From Gordionus sp. m RMFG-2023 (taxonomy: Eukaryota; Nematomorpha; Gordioida; Chordodea; Parachordodidae): a stretch of 64,000 bases of DNA. The translations under genes were made by a program, and so were the position numbers. The stretch's first letter is position 1. The number at the start of each line of letters is the position of its first letter. Of this stretch, positions 1-23,492 are shown piece by piece. The DNA lies in contig NC_088777.1 of NCBI RefSeq assembly GCF_954871325.1, forward strand, positions 52,948,002 through 53,012,001. The letters run 5' to 3'. The notes below the pieces were generated by a model, which saw only the letters and a program-made list of their open reading frames with translations, did not search any database and was not told where the DNA came from.

Positions 1-819
1 AATAAGAGAACCGAAATTATCAAAAATTTATATATATTTTTTATTATTTTTTTTACCTTGTTCCAATGTATAATTAGACTGACTTTTGATCTTCTAAAGC
101 CTGGATCAATCGCTGTAAGGCACCACTGTACCCATATGGGATTGATATTTATTGCTGAGGCTAGTGGGAGAGACTGAATATCTATGGAACTAATAATAAA
201 TAAATAAATATATAATTATTAATAATTTCTAATACTAATTCACTACTTTTACTCTTTATTCAACTTCTATCAAATCCAAAATAATAATCAAAATATCGTC
301 TGTAAATTAATAATCAAAATATCATCGGTCAATAAATAATAAAATAATTTTCGAAGAATCCAAATTATCCAAAACTGAACTTTTTTGAATTAACAATGTA
401 TATATATATATATAAAAAAATTAAACAATTTTCGAAGAATTAAATATATAAAATTTGCATATTTGAATATATATATAAAATTTATAGAAAAATATTATGT
501 TCAATTTAAGATTATTTACATAGACAAATTACCCCAAAAATATTATCTTCGTCTACCATTTATTTATGAATAATCACTTTTCAAAATTAACATTCGAATT
601 TGCATATACAACAATCATCATCTAGCATTTATTTATAATCAAAATTAGATACAACATCCACGTTTTTCATTAAGATCATATTTAGCTTTCACTAAAGAAG
701 CGCTCCACAGGAGCGAGCGATGGCAAAGATGTTACAAATTTTTATTTAAATCGGTAAACAATGTATCAATTTAATTATTATTTGAATAAAAAAAAATATT
801 AATAAGGGAAAGCCCATTA
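1..819. other. AT-rich intergenic DNA, nothing identified
   Basis: Mostly A/T runs and TA dinucleotide tracts. A more complex stretch at about 90-180 has no readable frame or recognisable repeat ends. No gene seen. Confidence 0.5.
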
Positions 820-1440
820 ACCAAGAACTTATACCAAAGAAGGTATCAGTTTTTTTCTATACGATCATTTGAATAAGCATCTGCACCTAGTTGATACTGC
901 AGGTTTTCCATATGGGTAATTAACCTACCAACAGATTTTGGCGGATAGATATAAGGCCAATTAAGCTTAAATTGTTGCTACTAATATGTTATTGTCTTCA
1001 CAGAGCGAAGCAAATCGATATTTTAAGAATTGGTAATTATCATTATTATCGGAGCTGAACATAAGGTAAAAGGTTCTCATATCCATCTGTCACTTCAATA
1101 ATTAAAGGCGCATTTTCTTCAAGATCAATTAATAGACATTCTAAAATCAATAAAAAGAAACTTGAATTTGTAACTCTGATAACATTTAATGATTACTCGC
1201 ACCTTTAATACTCAACTTCCATAGACAACGTCAATCCCTTATTTGGATTGTATCCAACTCCTTCAATCAGATAATAGACTTGGTGATCATGAATGACCAG
1301 AATTACTTCTTAGTCGTAACCTTAATAATCTCTTAATGAGGAATTGAGAACTGCCAGTGATTTACGTCTAGGTGACATCTTACATTCCTCTGACCCAGGG
1401 ACAAACAAATAAGATTAAAAATTTTAATTTTCTTTTCATT
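820..1440 (-). pseudogene. Unrecognised coding-like remnant
   Basis: Reading the minus strand, several short open pieces follow each other in different frames with protein-like composition. They include LIEGVGYNPNKGLTLSMEVE (about 1217-1290), LLIDLEENAPLIIEVTDGYE (about 1075-1150) and SVGRLITHMENLQYQLGADA (about 870-945). Between the first two is a possible intron end (tttttattgattttag), but an in-frame stop precedes the donor side, so no clean splice model works. I do not recognise the family. It could be a decayed host gene or an unknown element. Confidence 0.3.
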
Positions 1441-2402
1441 CCTATAGTGACATTAAACTAACGGCACATTTTCGCCAATAACTTCAAGATTTTTAATAAG
1501 TCTAGGCAGAAAAAAATTAGACATACCAACGAAGCCAAAGAGTTTTTATATAACTATACTTAAAAATTCAAAATAAAAATTTTTAGATAAATTTTTTTTT
1601 ATTTTAAAACTTTTCAATGTTACTTTAACATAGTTTTGATTAAAGTTTTAATTAAAAAATATATATAAAGGTCGAATTTATAAATAAATATTTGATAAAA
1701 TTTTACTTCGAAAATTATAAATAATATTTTGATTGAATTGCATACAATTGAAATAATAATTTTTTTTTACATTTTCATAACTGTAATATTTTATGGTATA
1801 TTATAATAAATAATTCGGCATAATATTTTGATTGCTAATAAGATTAAAAAAAATGAGCCTTAGGCAGATAACATGTCCCATATTAAGATTTATTTGAAAT
1901 TTTTAAGACCTATCAAAAAAAATACAGATTACCAAGAATTTATAACTGGATGATATAGACCTTTTTAATTTTAATGTATATATATTTTTTATAAACATAT
2001 AAAATATGCAAAATTATGCTTATTTCTTGGAAAAAATTTAAAATTCACCTGTATGCCCGGCTCATGAAGATCTATAGTATAAATACACTGATCACTATTT
2101 TATAACAATTTGATTGATCGAAAAATGAAATGGAAGAATGCAATATAAAAAGATTTTTCTTAGAAATTAAAGTCTGTAAAAGCGATCTAAAAGTTATTGT
2201 AATAATAAATGGTTTTCCCCTTTTTATTATTTTTTTCTCCGAAAAATTTTCATTATAAAAGCAATTTTTTGATATTCGAATTATCATTAAAATTATTTTT
2301 CTTATTTTACCTGAAATAAAATATACATCTAAATCTTTTGAAATAAAATTATTTTTCTATTTTTGAAAACAAATATAAAATCATTCTTTTTTTAAAAAAA
2401 AA
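1441..2402. other. AT-rich DNA upstream of the micro-exon gene
   Basis: Long A/T runs only. Any promoter of the gene starting at 2403 must lie here, but I see no distinctive element apart from generic TATA-like strings. The open frame on the minus strand at 2072-2287 is low-complexity and not supported. Confidence 0.4.
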
Positions 2403-13242
<10,840 letters not shown>

Positions 13243-14828
13243 AAGTCTTCTAAAAACTTGAATATGAAAAAATACATGTGATTTTTCTGCATATATTTAA
13301 TCAAATCTCAGATTGAAAAAGTTTTATGACTAAAGGAATTTTTGGGTAGGGATGATAATATTCAGTGTTAAATATGGTGGTTAAAGGCCTACTTAAAAAA
13401 AATTTTTATATTTAATATCATATATCTATTTATTGAAACTTTATATTCTATATTTGCAGTTTTTCTTTAACGAGAGCAGAATAAGATATTAAATTTTTTT
13501 TAAAAATAGATTAAACAAACATTAGTGCTCTAAAATTGGTATGAGATTAGAGGAGAATTTGTGTTTTTCTATCCTAATGTCCGTTATGTATGTTATTAAA
13601 GATATATTTAACAAACATATCAATATTATGTTGATTTAGCATGAGTCTTTACGTAGAAAACATAATTGCGAGATGAGAAGATTTGACTAAAGCTAATTAG
13701 TCAGAAATTAAGATTATTCAAAGTGAAACTCGACGAATTTATGAATTAAAAATTAATAATAATTTTATGATTAAAGTTATTTAGGACATAGCATAATAAG
13801 GTGACCAATATCCAAAATAGTCTTTTTTTTTTAAAAAAAAATTTCTTGAAAAAACTTAATTAACCTAAGTGGGTTCGGCTAAGGTTACGGCATCAGTAAC
13901 ACTAATAACATCAATATAAAAATTACTATAAAATTTTATTTTTAAAACACATTGGTTATGTTATAAAAAGATATAGAATTGAATATGTTTATTACATCAT
14001 TATCATATAATCGGGACCTTAATTAGAAATTAATGGACCCTACTCTGTCACATATTTACTTCTGCATATATAAAATTTTAATTTATATTTTTATATATTA
14101 TAAACATTTTTAAGAATGAACCAATATGGAAGATATTGAAGATAATTATATTTAATTATTTGATTTGATATTTCGCAAAAAATCTATTATATATTGTAAT
14201 AAACTTTGCAAGCTTCTAAATTGTAATAAATATCATATATTTTTTAAAATGATTTTGACTTAAATAATAAATAAACCAATTTTTAGAAAATAAATTTATT
14301 AGAAAAAACGATAATAAATTAAATGAAAGTCGTATATTATGACTTATATTTTCCCCACTGGAAAATTCACAGTTAACGAGTTTTGGTTGAAAGTGTCAGA
14401 TTTTCTAAGATTTGTCTACATAGGTTAATAAAAAAATTATTATAATTTTACAAAGAGATAAATAAATATATATATATAATAATAATTAAAGCGGAAAAGT
14501 TTTAAGATGGAGAGGAAAAATAAATTGATATTACATATCTCTTCAAATTTATCTTTAATTAATTATAGATATAAATGTGATATTTAAGGAGATTGGCGTC
14601 ACTAAACAATCTGAGAGAGCTCAGCCAAAAAAATAAATTCCACAATATATTCCATGTTTTCTTTAAACATTCTTACCTTCTTTTTTTTGATTGAAAAATC
14701 CCCTAAATCCTGAATTAGTTATGAAAATTCTCAAGAAGACATTTTTGTATAATAATATGTTTATAACTCAGAATATTTATTTATTATAATATCAAAGATT
14801 AATAAATGGAATGGCATATTATAATTAA
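13243..14828. other. AT-rich DNA, nothing identified
   Basis: Downstream of the micro-exon gene. A and T runs dominate. I see no open frame of interest, no repeat ends and no convincing poly(A) signal close to the proposed stop. Confidence 0.4.
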
Positions 14829-14966
14829 ATGATATCAAAGAGTGATTTTCTATTACACATTGCGGATTTAAATTGTAACGCCTGGCTAAGATGCGAGGGG
14901 TTACAGGTAATTAATCCATATTATCAGCTGAAGGACGAGATGAAACTTTCTGAAATTGTATTATGA
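14829..14966 (+). CDS. Small open frame, 45 residues, unrecognised
   Basis: ATG at 14829 to TGA at 14964-14966. The frame has a balanced composition for this AT-rich region, with segments MISKSDFLLHIADLNCNAWL and EGLQVINPYYQLKDEMKLSE; it has two cysteines and no signal peptide. An AG/GT-bounded 21-nt in-frame piece (gtaattaatccatattatcag) lies inside it, so this might be an exon with an optional cassette. Family unknown; it could be chance. Confidence 0.3.
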   Translation: MISKSDFLLHIADLNCNAWLRCEGLQVINPYYQLKDEMKLSEIVL

Positions 14967-16365
14967 ATGCTTCGTATGTAGATATGATTCAATTACGTTA
15001 TAATTTATAGTTAGTAGGGGAATGGGAGACTTCCTTGATTTCTTAAATTATAAATAACAGTTTCAATTATTTTACTTTATTTCCACAAACAATTTATTCA
15101 AACTTAGAAATAAAATAACGAATTTTATTTTTCACCACAATTTATTTAAATTTACAAATAAAAGTAACGATGAATACAATAATGAATAAAATAAAAATAA
15201 AATAAACTTTAATATATATAATAAAAAAAATAATTTATATATTTCTAATTTTTACCTCTCTTTTTTTTCTACCATTATACATATATTTTTCCTTTCTTAC
15301 AGTATAACAAATATTTATCACGTGATTCGTTATATTAAGCTCCTTGCCCTAAGCGTCATATTTATATACAACAGAGTATAACTTGGTTTTCCCAGATAGT
15401 ACATCAGACTGGGATAAAAAAGATGGAATGAAATAATTAAAACGACCATCCATGTTTTTTTGGGGCAGGCCACAGTTACCTATGGGCGGAAGAGGCAAGG
15501 TAACTTATATAAACGCCCATGGAAAATAGGAGGAGAGGTAAAAAGCCCACGCTCAATTAAAATAAAATTAAATTATGGAAAAGGTTCAAACTGGAAATTG
15601 TAAAATAGATAAATTAACAGAAGCAAAAAAAAAAGATGCAAATTTATTAGATATTATATTTGATTTATTAATTAAGATTAATAAAGAATAAAGAATAAAG
15701 AATAAATCTCTCTTTGAATTAAAAAAAACGGCTAATCAGGAAAAGGGAATTTTTCAAATAATTAATTCTGCCGAAAACATGAAAACAGGGTAGAGGGGGG
15801 GGGAATTATTTAAAAAAGGAAAATTAAAATAATATACAGTGTTGTGATGAATTTAAATGAAACATATTGACTATTAAATTAAAAAGCATCCATTCCTATA
15901 ATTATCAGACAATTTCGCCACGAGGGACTATTTGAACTCGATATAATTTATATTTTAGTTTGTTTTTTTTTCATAGATTTTTTTTAAAATATAAATTGTA
16001 AATGACTCAAAGGTTAGCGGCAAAATTATCTACGATTCATAGGATGGGTATTCTTAAACATGCTGGAGTACGTATCCGGTAAAATCCGATTTCAAAAAAC
16101 GCGCTAAAAAAAAATGATTTGAAGTTTTAAAAAAAAAATACATCTCCCGGAAAAAAAAACATTGACGTTTAACATTATATAATATAGTTAGTGGTTAATT
16201 ATATAAATATAAAAAAACAAAAACAATGGTAATCGGTTATTAAAAAAAATTTAATAAAATAATATATTAACACGAACACAGTAGCCAGGAAAAGAATGCT
16301 GTAAAATAGTATGAACATAAATCCCTATCCCTATCTACATACATCTTTGTTATCCAACAATTTCA
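14967..16365. other. Intergenic DNA with a partial MITE family C copy
   Basis: About 15400-15560 is more complex (ggggcaggccacagttacct, cggaagaggcaaggtaac) without a readable frame. At 16043-16100, tgctggagtacgtatccggt aaaatccgattt matches the inner end of MITE family C (48919-49303), so it is a truncated copy. A G9 run lies near 15797. Nothing else seen. Confidence 0.4.
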
Positions 16366-16590
16366 CATTAAACGAATCGTTTTGAGCCGATATTTAAAAA
16401 CGGCTTACTCAATATTTATGCCAGAAAAATATATCATAGTCACCCCCCCCCCCGAGATTTCGATAATATATGCTTAGAGACCTTTGTTATGAACAAAATC
16501 TTCAGGCTTGATTAATATTTTTTCTGGAGAAAATATTGAGTTTAGCCGTTTTTTAAAAAAATAGGCACGAAATGAGCCAATCAACAACAC
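16366..16590. mobile_element. MITE family A copy
   Basis: Contains the full set of family words: gagccgatatttaaaaacgg, cttactcaatattt, gccagaaaaatat, gagatttcgataatat, aaaatcttcaggcttgatta, and an inverted end atgagccaatcaacaacac. The outer left terminus is degraded. A C12 run replaces part of the interior. Confidence 0.8.
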
Positions 16591-17396
16591 AATCCCATAA
16601 GGCAAATAATATTTATCGCATACCCAGCAAAAAAAAAAGAAAGAAAAGCGAAAACCTCAAATGATACACGTCGGATAATTGGCATATGTCAGAATGTATA
16701 TGGATAGAAAAACCTATTTAAAGACATAAATATACTATAAAAGCTGCATTGACTATTCCCCTATGTGAAAATGAAACGTATTAGACAGGTAATGAAGAGG
16801 GAGGAGTCCACACTGAAAGTCTATTTATTAAGCGATTTTTAAATTATTTGTTTTTTTTGTCACATTGTACCCTGATTTATGAATAAGGAAAAGGGGGCAT
16901 GTTGGAATCGTTTGAATAAAAATAATTGACGTAGCGGAAAAAAATATTTTATTAATTCTTATTATGTTGAAGAAAACAAAAAACTTTAAAAATAAAATTT
17001 AGAAAAAGAAAGAAAGAAAGCTATACGTTTATTTATAATTAGCCATAGATCGCTACCCTTTTAATTTTAAGCTGGGGAAACTTTTAATATTAATAAAAAT
17101 TTATATTTTAAAATTAAAAAATTCTTTTTTTATATAGACTTTGTAAAAAATCGATACATTTAAATATTTAGTGTCATAGGTGCTGGCTAAACATGAAAAA
17201 TTTTTCCTAGGAGAATTTCAAATTATATTTTTTCAGTCACATTTTTAATATTTTTATAAGATAAAGGGACGATTTAGCTTCGAAAAATAAGATGGACAAA
17301 ACTTTACGTAAATTAGTTAAAAAAAATTAAATTTAAAAAATAAATAAAATAATATTAACTCATAGCCGTACAAGTTCCCATCTTATAAAAAGATGA
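16591..17396. other. AT-rich DNA, nothing identified
   Basis: Short (AAAG)n tract near 16996. No open frame or repeat termini seen before the Gypsy fossil at 17397. Confidence 0.4.
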
Positions 17397-17700
17397 ATGA
17401 CAAGAATTGGTAATTTTTGGGAAACTTTTACAACGCTGGTTAACATAACAATCAATAAAAGTCTAGCAATCATTGGAGGAGAATGGCATTCTACAACTCT
17501 CGATTTATCCGATGCATACCTTCAAATCGAATTGGACGAAATATCGAAAATAAACATTGTTAATGATAGGTCAAATGGTCTATATTGATATAATCCATTA
17601 TCATTTAGAATCGCTTCGACCCCAGCGATATTTCAATTTGCCATTGATTCAAACTAAAATATCCACCAATCAGAAGAAGATTTGGTTGACATAATAGTAT
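17397..17700 (+). pseudogene. Ty3/Gypsy LTR-retrotransposon fossil, reverse transcriptase fragment
   Basis: The translation shows the reverse transcriptase words TTLDLSDAYLQIELDE, LSFRIAS and PAIFQFAID, which belong to the palm region of Ty3/Gypsy polymerases. Only a small part of pol is present. I see no LTRs, gag, protease or integrase around it. It is broken and old, and not functional. Confidence 0.75.
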
Positions 17701-18166
17701 GCGAGTTGATCACAAAGGAACATGAAAACAATTTGCATAAGGTGTGTTAAGATTATTAAGGGGCAACGGCGGTCGAGGCACATTTTCAGGGTATAAGCAA
17801 AACTTAGATGCAATCACGAGAACACCAACTACCGTAAATATATAGGAACTCTAAGTTTTTTTTTTTAAGGTTTAGTAAATCATCACCATAAATATATATC
17901 AAATTCTCTCAACAATAGCCAAACCAACCATTTCTGGAAGCATTTTTTTTTTAAAATCTAATAATAAGTACACATTTATTCCATCGGATATTCTTTGAGC
18001 CCCTTCTTTAAGGAACTTTTGATGGTTTACATTTCTAAGGTTTTACTATTTTTATTTAAAAATAATAACTTTACTCATTTTTTTATTAAATGACTAATAT
18101 CGGTGGGCTAAAAAAAAAATCAAAAAATAATATGGGCCGAACCTGAAAAAATAAACTACGGGTTAG
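17701..18166. other. Repeat debris
   Basis: Degenerate sequence. At about 18095-18166, gtgggcta, tgggccgaacctg and the following tagccctagcc are a decayed piece of the GC-rich subterminal repeat of the hAT family at 3364 and 32455. No gene seen. Confidence 0.35.
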
Positions 18167-18446
18167 ACTAAGCTTAGCCCTAGCCAAAAAAATTGTTTTT
18201 TTTGACAAAGTTTTTTGACAAAGTTAGGTTAAAGACATGTCATTGGTACCTCTGTAGATTTCAGATATAGTAGATAAGATATAAATAATCATTATTAACA
18301 AAATTACGATCACTAAGCTTAGCCCTAGCCAAAAAAAAAATTTTTTTTGTCAAAGTTAGGTTAAAGACATGTAATTGGTACCTCTGTAGGTTTCAGATAT
18401 AGTAGATAAGATATAAATAATCATTATTAACAAAATTACGATCACT
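18167..18446. repeat. Tandem duplication, two 145-bp units
   Basis: Units 18167-18311 and 18312-18446 begin actaagcttagccctagcc and continue through gttaggttaaagacatgt, ggtacctctgtag, cagatatagtagataagata and aaaattacgatcact. They differ by a handful of substitutions and one extra copy of gacaaagttttt in the first. This is a recent local duplication with no coding content. Confidence 0.9.
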
Positions 18447-19102
18447 TTTATATATATTTTGTTCTTCTTTTATTCTCTTTACACTTAAAAAATAATAACA
18501 TTTATTACAATATTTTTATTATTATATACTACAATACCGAATGAACAGAGGGTGCGCAAGTACAAAACTAGGGATGTTTCAAAAACAAAAAAAACATTTT
18601 TTAAAAAAAAATACAGGTATATCTAATATAAAAAGTGGATGAAAAGGACGAAAAAAAACTATTTATAAATTATTTTTATAATAAGCGAGAGTATAAAATG
18701 ATTGTGATATTCAGAAATTTGCAATAATATAATGGTAGATATTTTACATATGAATTATTAGTTATTTATATATTAAAAAGACATTTTTTTTATCCAAAAA
18801 AAGGATTATTATCATTGAAATAAATGTTTATTTGTATTTAGTATATAATTAAAATTTAAAATAACTCCCGAATTATATCAAAGTATCTTTTACCACCTAA
18901 ATACAATGGTTAATAATATTTTTTTAAAAAGATATAAACTAAATAAATAATCAAAATATAGTATAATTGTTAAAATAATAATAAAAATTTTATTCCATCA
19001 ATATTTAATATAATAATATATGTTTCTGGGGTTATTTAAAATTTGAACAAATTGTATTCATAGCATTGGTAATAATTTGTCTAACACATATCTATATTGT
19101 TT
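18447..19102. other. 3' flank of the GPCR gene
   Basis: AT-rich. On the minus strand an AATAAA lies at about 18988-18993, roughly 110 nt after the receptor stop, and may be its poly(A) signal. Confidence 0.4.
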
Positions 19103-20311
19103 CTACCAAATATAATTTTTGATTTTTTCTAAAACTGTGGGATCGAATGCCAGATATACATAGACACTAATAGAATAATTGGCTAATTTTAGCATGTACG
19201 CAATTGTATGAAACCAAAATATATTAAAATCAGCAATATCGTATCTCCAGGCATATTGATATTTAAATACAAAAAATATCAAGGGTATCATGCATATCGC
19301 GAATTGCGTACTTAATGCTAACATACTCACCGTGATTTTAAATTCTGGATTACCGATTTTGATTATTTTATTAATACAAATTTTTGTCGTCATTTTAGGT
19401 AGAATTGTAGATGATGTAGACATGCCATTATTTAATTGGCATTTATCGATGTATGAAGGATGATTTGTTTTTACAGATTTTCGGTAATATTTTATCGATA
19501 AAATAATGATAGTTGTATTTGCTATCACTATAACGATAAAGGGTAGAACAAACATAGTTATATTTGTCACCATTTCTAACTTCGAAAACCAGGATACTCG
19601 ATTATGACACATAGCATAGCAATGGGTAAGCCGACAACCTGTAGAATTTATGAATGCCGCTGTATAATTTAGCCTACAACGTAATTCTTCACCGCATACC
19701 ACCGTTAATACATCGAGGCAAACCGGAAACTTAACGACGGTGAAGTAATGAATTTCCGGAATCCCGAATCCCACGCTTATTACAGCAATTATTATCAATA
19801 AATATTTTACATGCGTTTTCATTTGTTTATTGTAGAAAATCGGAAAGGCCAAAGCGATGACCCTATCCAACGAAATTAGCACAATTAATAAGTTGCTAAG
19901 ATACATCAGTGAACATTGCATAGATTTAGTGTATTTTCCTAGCAGTATTACATTGGATTTAGATGAAATGAATATTTGCGATTTGTGGACATAAAAAAGG
20001 CTGGGCCAAATTGTTATGGTTAGACATACAGCGAAATTGGTTATAATTAAACAGCGAATGTATACGTAAGTATGCGATTTTTTGGTTGAAATCTTATTTA
20101 TGCACAGGAAGTAAAAGATATTTCCAACGATGCCCAAGGCTATGAATACGGCATTTATGTATGTGAAGAAAATTTTTTCGATTCGTTCCTTGTACTGGAT
20201 GGAGATCTCACTTCTATAAATATCATAAAATAAATATTTACATTATTTTTTTAGGTAAGGAATTCTTTTAAAAAACCCTTTAAAATAAAAATTTTCGAAA
20301 TCTCTAATCAT
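19103..20311 (-). CDS. Rhodopsin-type G-protein-coupled receptor, probably for a peptide
   Basis: Seven-helix receptor of the plasma membrane, expected to signal through G proteins; ligand unknown. The 1-kb open frame has no ATG before helix 1. I therefore propose exon 1 at 20277-20311 (ATG, 35 nt), a 63-nt GT-AG intron (20214-20276) and exon 2 at 19103-20213, giving 381 residues. Visible features in this numbering: ALGIVGN in helix 1 (conserved Asn), helix 2 without the usual LxxxD aspartate, Cys112 before helix 3, SLDRVIA (residues 126-132) as the DRY-like motif, a Cys-rich extracellular loop 2 with NYT and NST glycosylation sites, and helix 7 ANYSISVYVYLAFDP replacing NPxxY. It looks like the divergent invertebrate FMRFamide/peptide receptor group, which is inference. 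It ends soon after helix 7, with almost no tail. Confidence 0.8.
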
Positions 20312-21213
20312 ATGAGCAAAAAAATATTTTAAGGATAATTATTAATAAGTCTAATGGGATTTGACCAATTCCACCTTGCCTTAATTAAATTATATTATTC
20401 AGTTATTTTAAAGTTTATTTAAGAAAACAAGCTATTTTTTTTAAATTTGATCATGTATATTCTATTATCATCGTCTATTTTATTTTAAAATATTATTTTT
20501 ATTCTAATGTCGTCAAGCATTTTGCTATTTTAATAATTATTTAAATTATTATCAATTTAGCCTAAAATAATATATAATCATTCATTATATATTTATTTAT
20601 TTTTGAGAGAGATTAGAAATAAAATATATATTCATATCATTGAAACAATTTTAATAAGCTAATTAAAATAATATGATAATAATTATTAGGGTTTAAATTT
20701 TGAGGTATTTAAGTTTTAATTTTTAAATGGAGTTAAGACTCAATAATAATTTTAAATAAATTTTTTATTTAAAACCAACAATTGTGGGAATATATTTTTT
20801 TTACCTATTAACCAAGATTAAAATAAATTGAAAATTAGCTTAAACCTATCCCTTAAAGCTTAGTAAACTATTAACTAAAAAAAACAAGTAATCTTGAAAT
20901 TGGCAAGATTTATTACAGGTTATGAAAAGATAAATTCAAAAAAAACCTTTAAGATATGGTAGAAAATAAAATTTATAATTTCCCCCAAACTAAATCGCAG
21001 GTGTATACATATGCAAATCTAATTATTCATCAGTGCAACGTTCTATGTTATGTTCAATTTATTAAAAGGAGAATTTCCCCCTTTCTCCATGTAAAAGATG
21101 ATTAATTAAAATTTTGTGTTTCATAATCATGTTACATATGATATCCAAAAATTTGGATTTTTATTTTCTTTTTAAAATTAAAAAAACCTCCCTTCTCTTC
21201 AATAATTTTAATC
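20312..21213. other. 5' flank of the GPCR gene, AT-rich
   Basis: No further exon, repeat end or distinctive promoter motif recognised. Mostly A/T runs. Confidence 0.4.
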
Positions 21214-21860
21214 AGGAGTTGTTAAAAAAGATACTTTTTTTTAGATGGATTTAGATATAGATGCAATTTTTTTTTATACTTATATACAGGGTTTGCCTTT
21301 GTTCTTGAAACAGAAACTTTTATTATGAGAACACAAAATCTCATTCAATTTCGAACAACCATATAAAAAAACAATACCCCTATTTTCAGTTCTTTAATGT
21401 CTCATTTAAAACGAGCATTTATTTTTATATATAAAACTTATAATTTATTCATTAAAAGTAAAGTGAAATATCTATAAAATTATTTTTAAAAATATTCTAA
21501 ATAAATTTATTTGCCTTCGGGTCATGGCTAAGCAAGGATTTATATATTTTCTTGCATGATAAATAATTATTTAATGAACATTTATATATATATATTAAGT
21601 TTTAATAATATGTATATAATAACTTTTTTATTATATTAGTTCTAAATATTTTTAAAATTTATTTATTTAAATTTATATGCTCACATGAGATAAAAATAAA
21701 TTTAGCAATCAAATATCTTTATTTAAGATCAAAAAAAAGCGTTAAATAAAAGTATATAATAATGTAGAAAAAGTATCTAAAAACAGAGCCCGATACTTTT
21801 ACAGTAGTATATAGATACCGATTCGCCATTTTTTTATCTAGGTACTTTAATAACAACTCT
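21214..21860. mobile_element. MITE family D (Mutator-type) long copy
   Basis: Left end ggagttgttaaaaaagatac and right end ggtactttaataacaactct are inverted repeats of the family seen intact at 56693-56849. The interior contains gatggatttagatatagatg and tatagatacc words plus extra AT-rich filler, making this copy about 645 bp. The flanks aattttaatc and aatttttata may be a decayed target duplication. Confidence 0.65.
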
Positions 21861-23480
21861 AATTTTTATATTTCTTATTTGACTTTATTAAATAAACAAT
21901 TTTTTTAAGAATAAATAAATCATATATTCGAATCAAATAACGATAAGGCTACTATTCGTATTCGATTCAAAAACCGAATGATTGTAATCCGTATTTCTAA
22001 AATTTGAATCGAATAGCGAATAATTTGTTCGTAAGGCTTAGTTAATAATAAATTTTACTTTGTTAGATCGGATTCATGTACCATTTGTTTAATTTCTTTC
22101 TTTTATATTATATTATGTATAGAGAAATGATAATAATAAATGATAACTTTATTGCAAATTAAATATAATGAATGTGTTAAATTTAAAAAAAATTATATAT
22201 ATATATATATATATTGTGTGTAGTATATTATTAAATAGTTTAAAATAATTAACTAATAATTAATTTACGATAATAATATAATCCAAAAATAGATATTGAA
22301 TATAAAATATTTTTAAAAAAAAGGTTAATTAAATTGTTTTTTCTTTCAATTTAATTGTTTATTTATTAACTAAGGCATAGTTCATAGATCTTTATTAAAA
22401 TACGATAATTATTTTATATTAATATTAATTTAAATAGAATAAACCCATGGTTAGAGAAGAGATAGATGAAATAGCTCCTAATTTTTTAGAAATAATATGT
22501 GATAATTTTTTTTGTGTGCCTTCATTTATAGCAAACTCAATTTTCTCCCTAAATAATACCATAAAATTTGCGCCATAGTTTTATCTAATATTGTTAGAAC
22601 CAAAGTAGTTTTTATTACATATTATTATCAGTTATGGGCATGCATTATAACAAAACTATAAACGGAACAATCTTTTAAAATGAATATTTATGAAATTGAT
22701 ATTTAAAGATTAAAAGTTACTTTTTATAATTGACATAAGTCATTTTGCAGACCAATTTAACTCAATTTTTTAAAATAAAAATACATAAATAATAAATATA
22801 GCTGTGTTTGCGTCTTTTTTAATCGCGTTTTAAAACGCTGCATTTGAAACGTTCAATTTGTAACGCACTATTGAAAATAAATCAGTATAAAAATCTTAAA
22901 AAAATACTCGAAATCAAACATCTTATTGAAAAATGATGAGAGAGATGATGATGATCGTTTAACAACACTATTTTAAATTTGAATATTTTTTTTCTTCACA
23001 TAAATTTACAATTTATTTAAAACAATTATTTCATAAAGTTCCAAATAAATTAGCATTCAATACAAAATTTTTCCAAGGAATTCACTTCGATAATAGTATA
23101 TTATATATCCTTTTTTCTAAAAAAAAATGTTGTTTATAGTAAGTGGAGGAAAAAGTACTAAACATATGAAATTCCTTCGGAATATTTTAAGTTATAAATA
23201 TAATCTAATTTCAATTGTCAAAATGAACGCAAAATTTTTAAAAAATTTTCTTATATAATTAAAAAACATTTTTGTTTTTTTAACTTTACCATGTAGTTTT
23301 TATTTTTTATTTTTAGATTATTTAAAGCGGTTTCAATTAATATACAAATATGAACAATATCAAATTAAAAATATATTTTAATTAAAAACAAATAAAAATA
23401 TATTAAAAAATTGTATAAAAACAAAATAAAATAAATATATATATAAATTTTATATAGAAAAGAATTTAAAATAACTTTTA
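21861..23480. other. AT-rich DNA with half of a Harbinger-like end
   Basis: At 22800-22867 the words gtttgcgtc, cgcgttttaaaacgctgca and gaaacgttcaatttgtaacg, ending cgcacta, match the ends of the Harbinger-like elements at 28315-29909 and 61425-61806. I do not see the opposite end. An (AT)n tract lies near 22195. Nothing else recognised. Confidence 0.4.
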
Positions 23481-23492
23481 AAAAGATGCATA

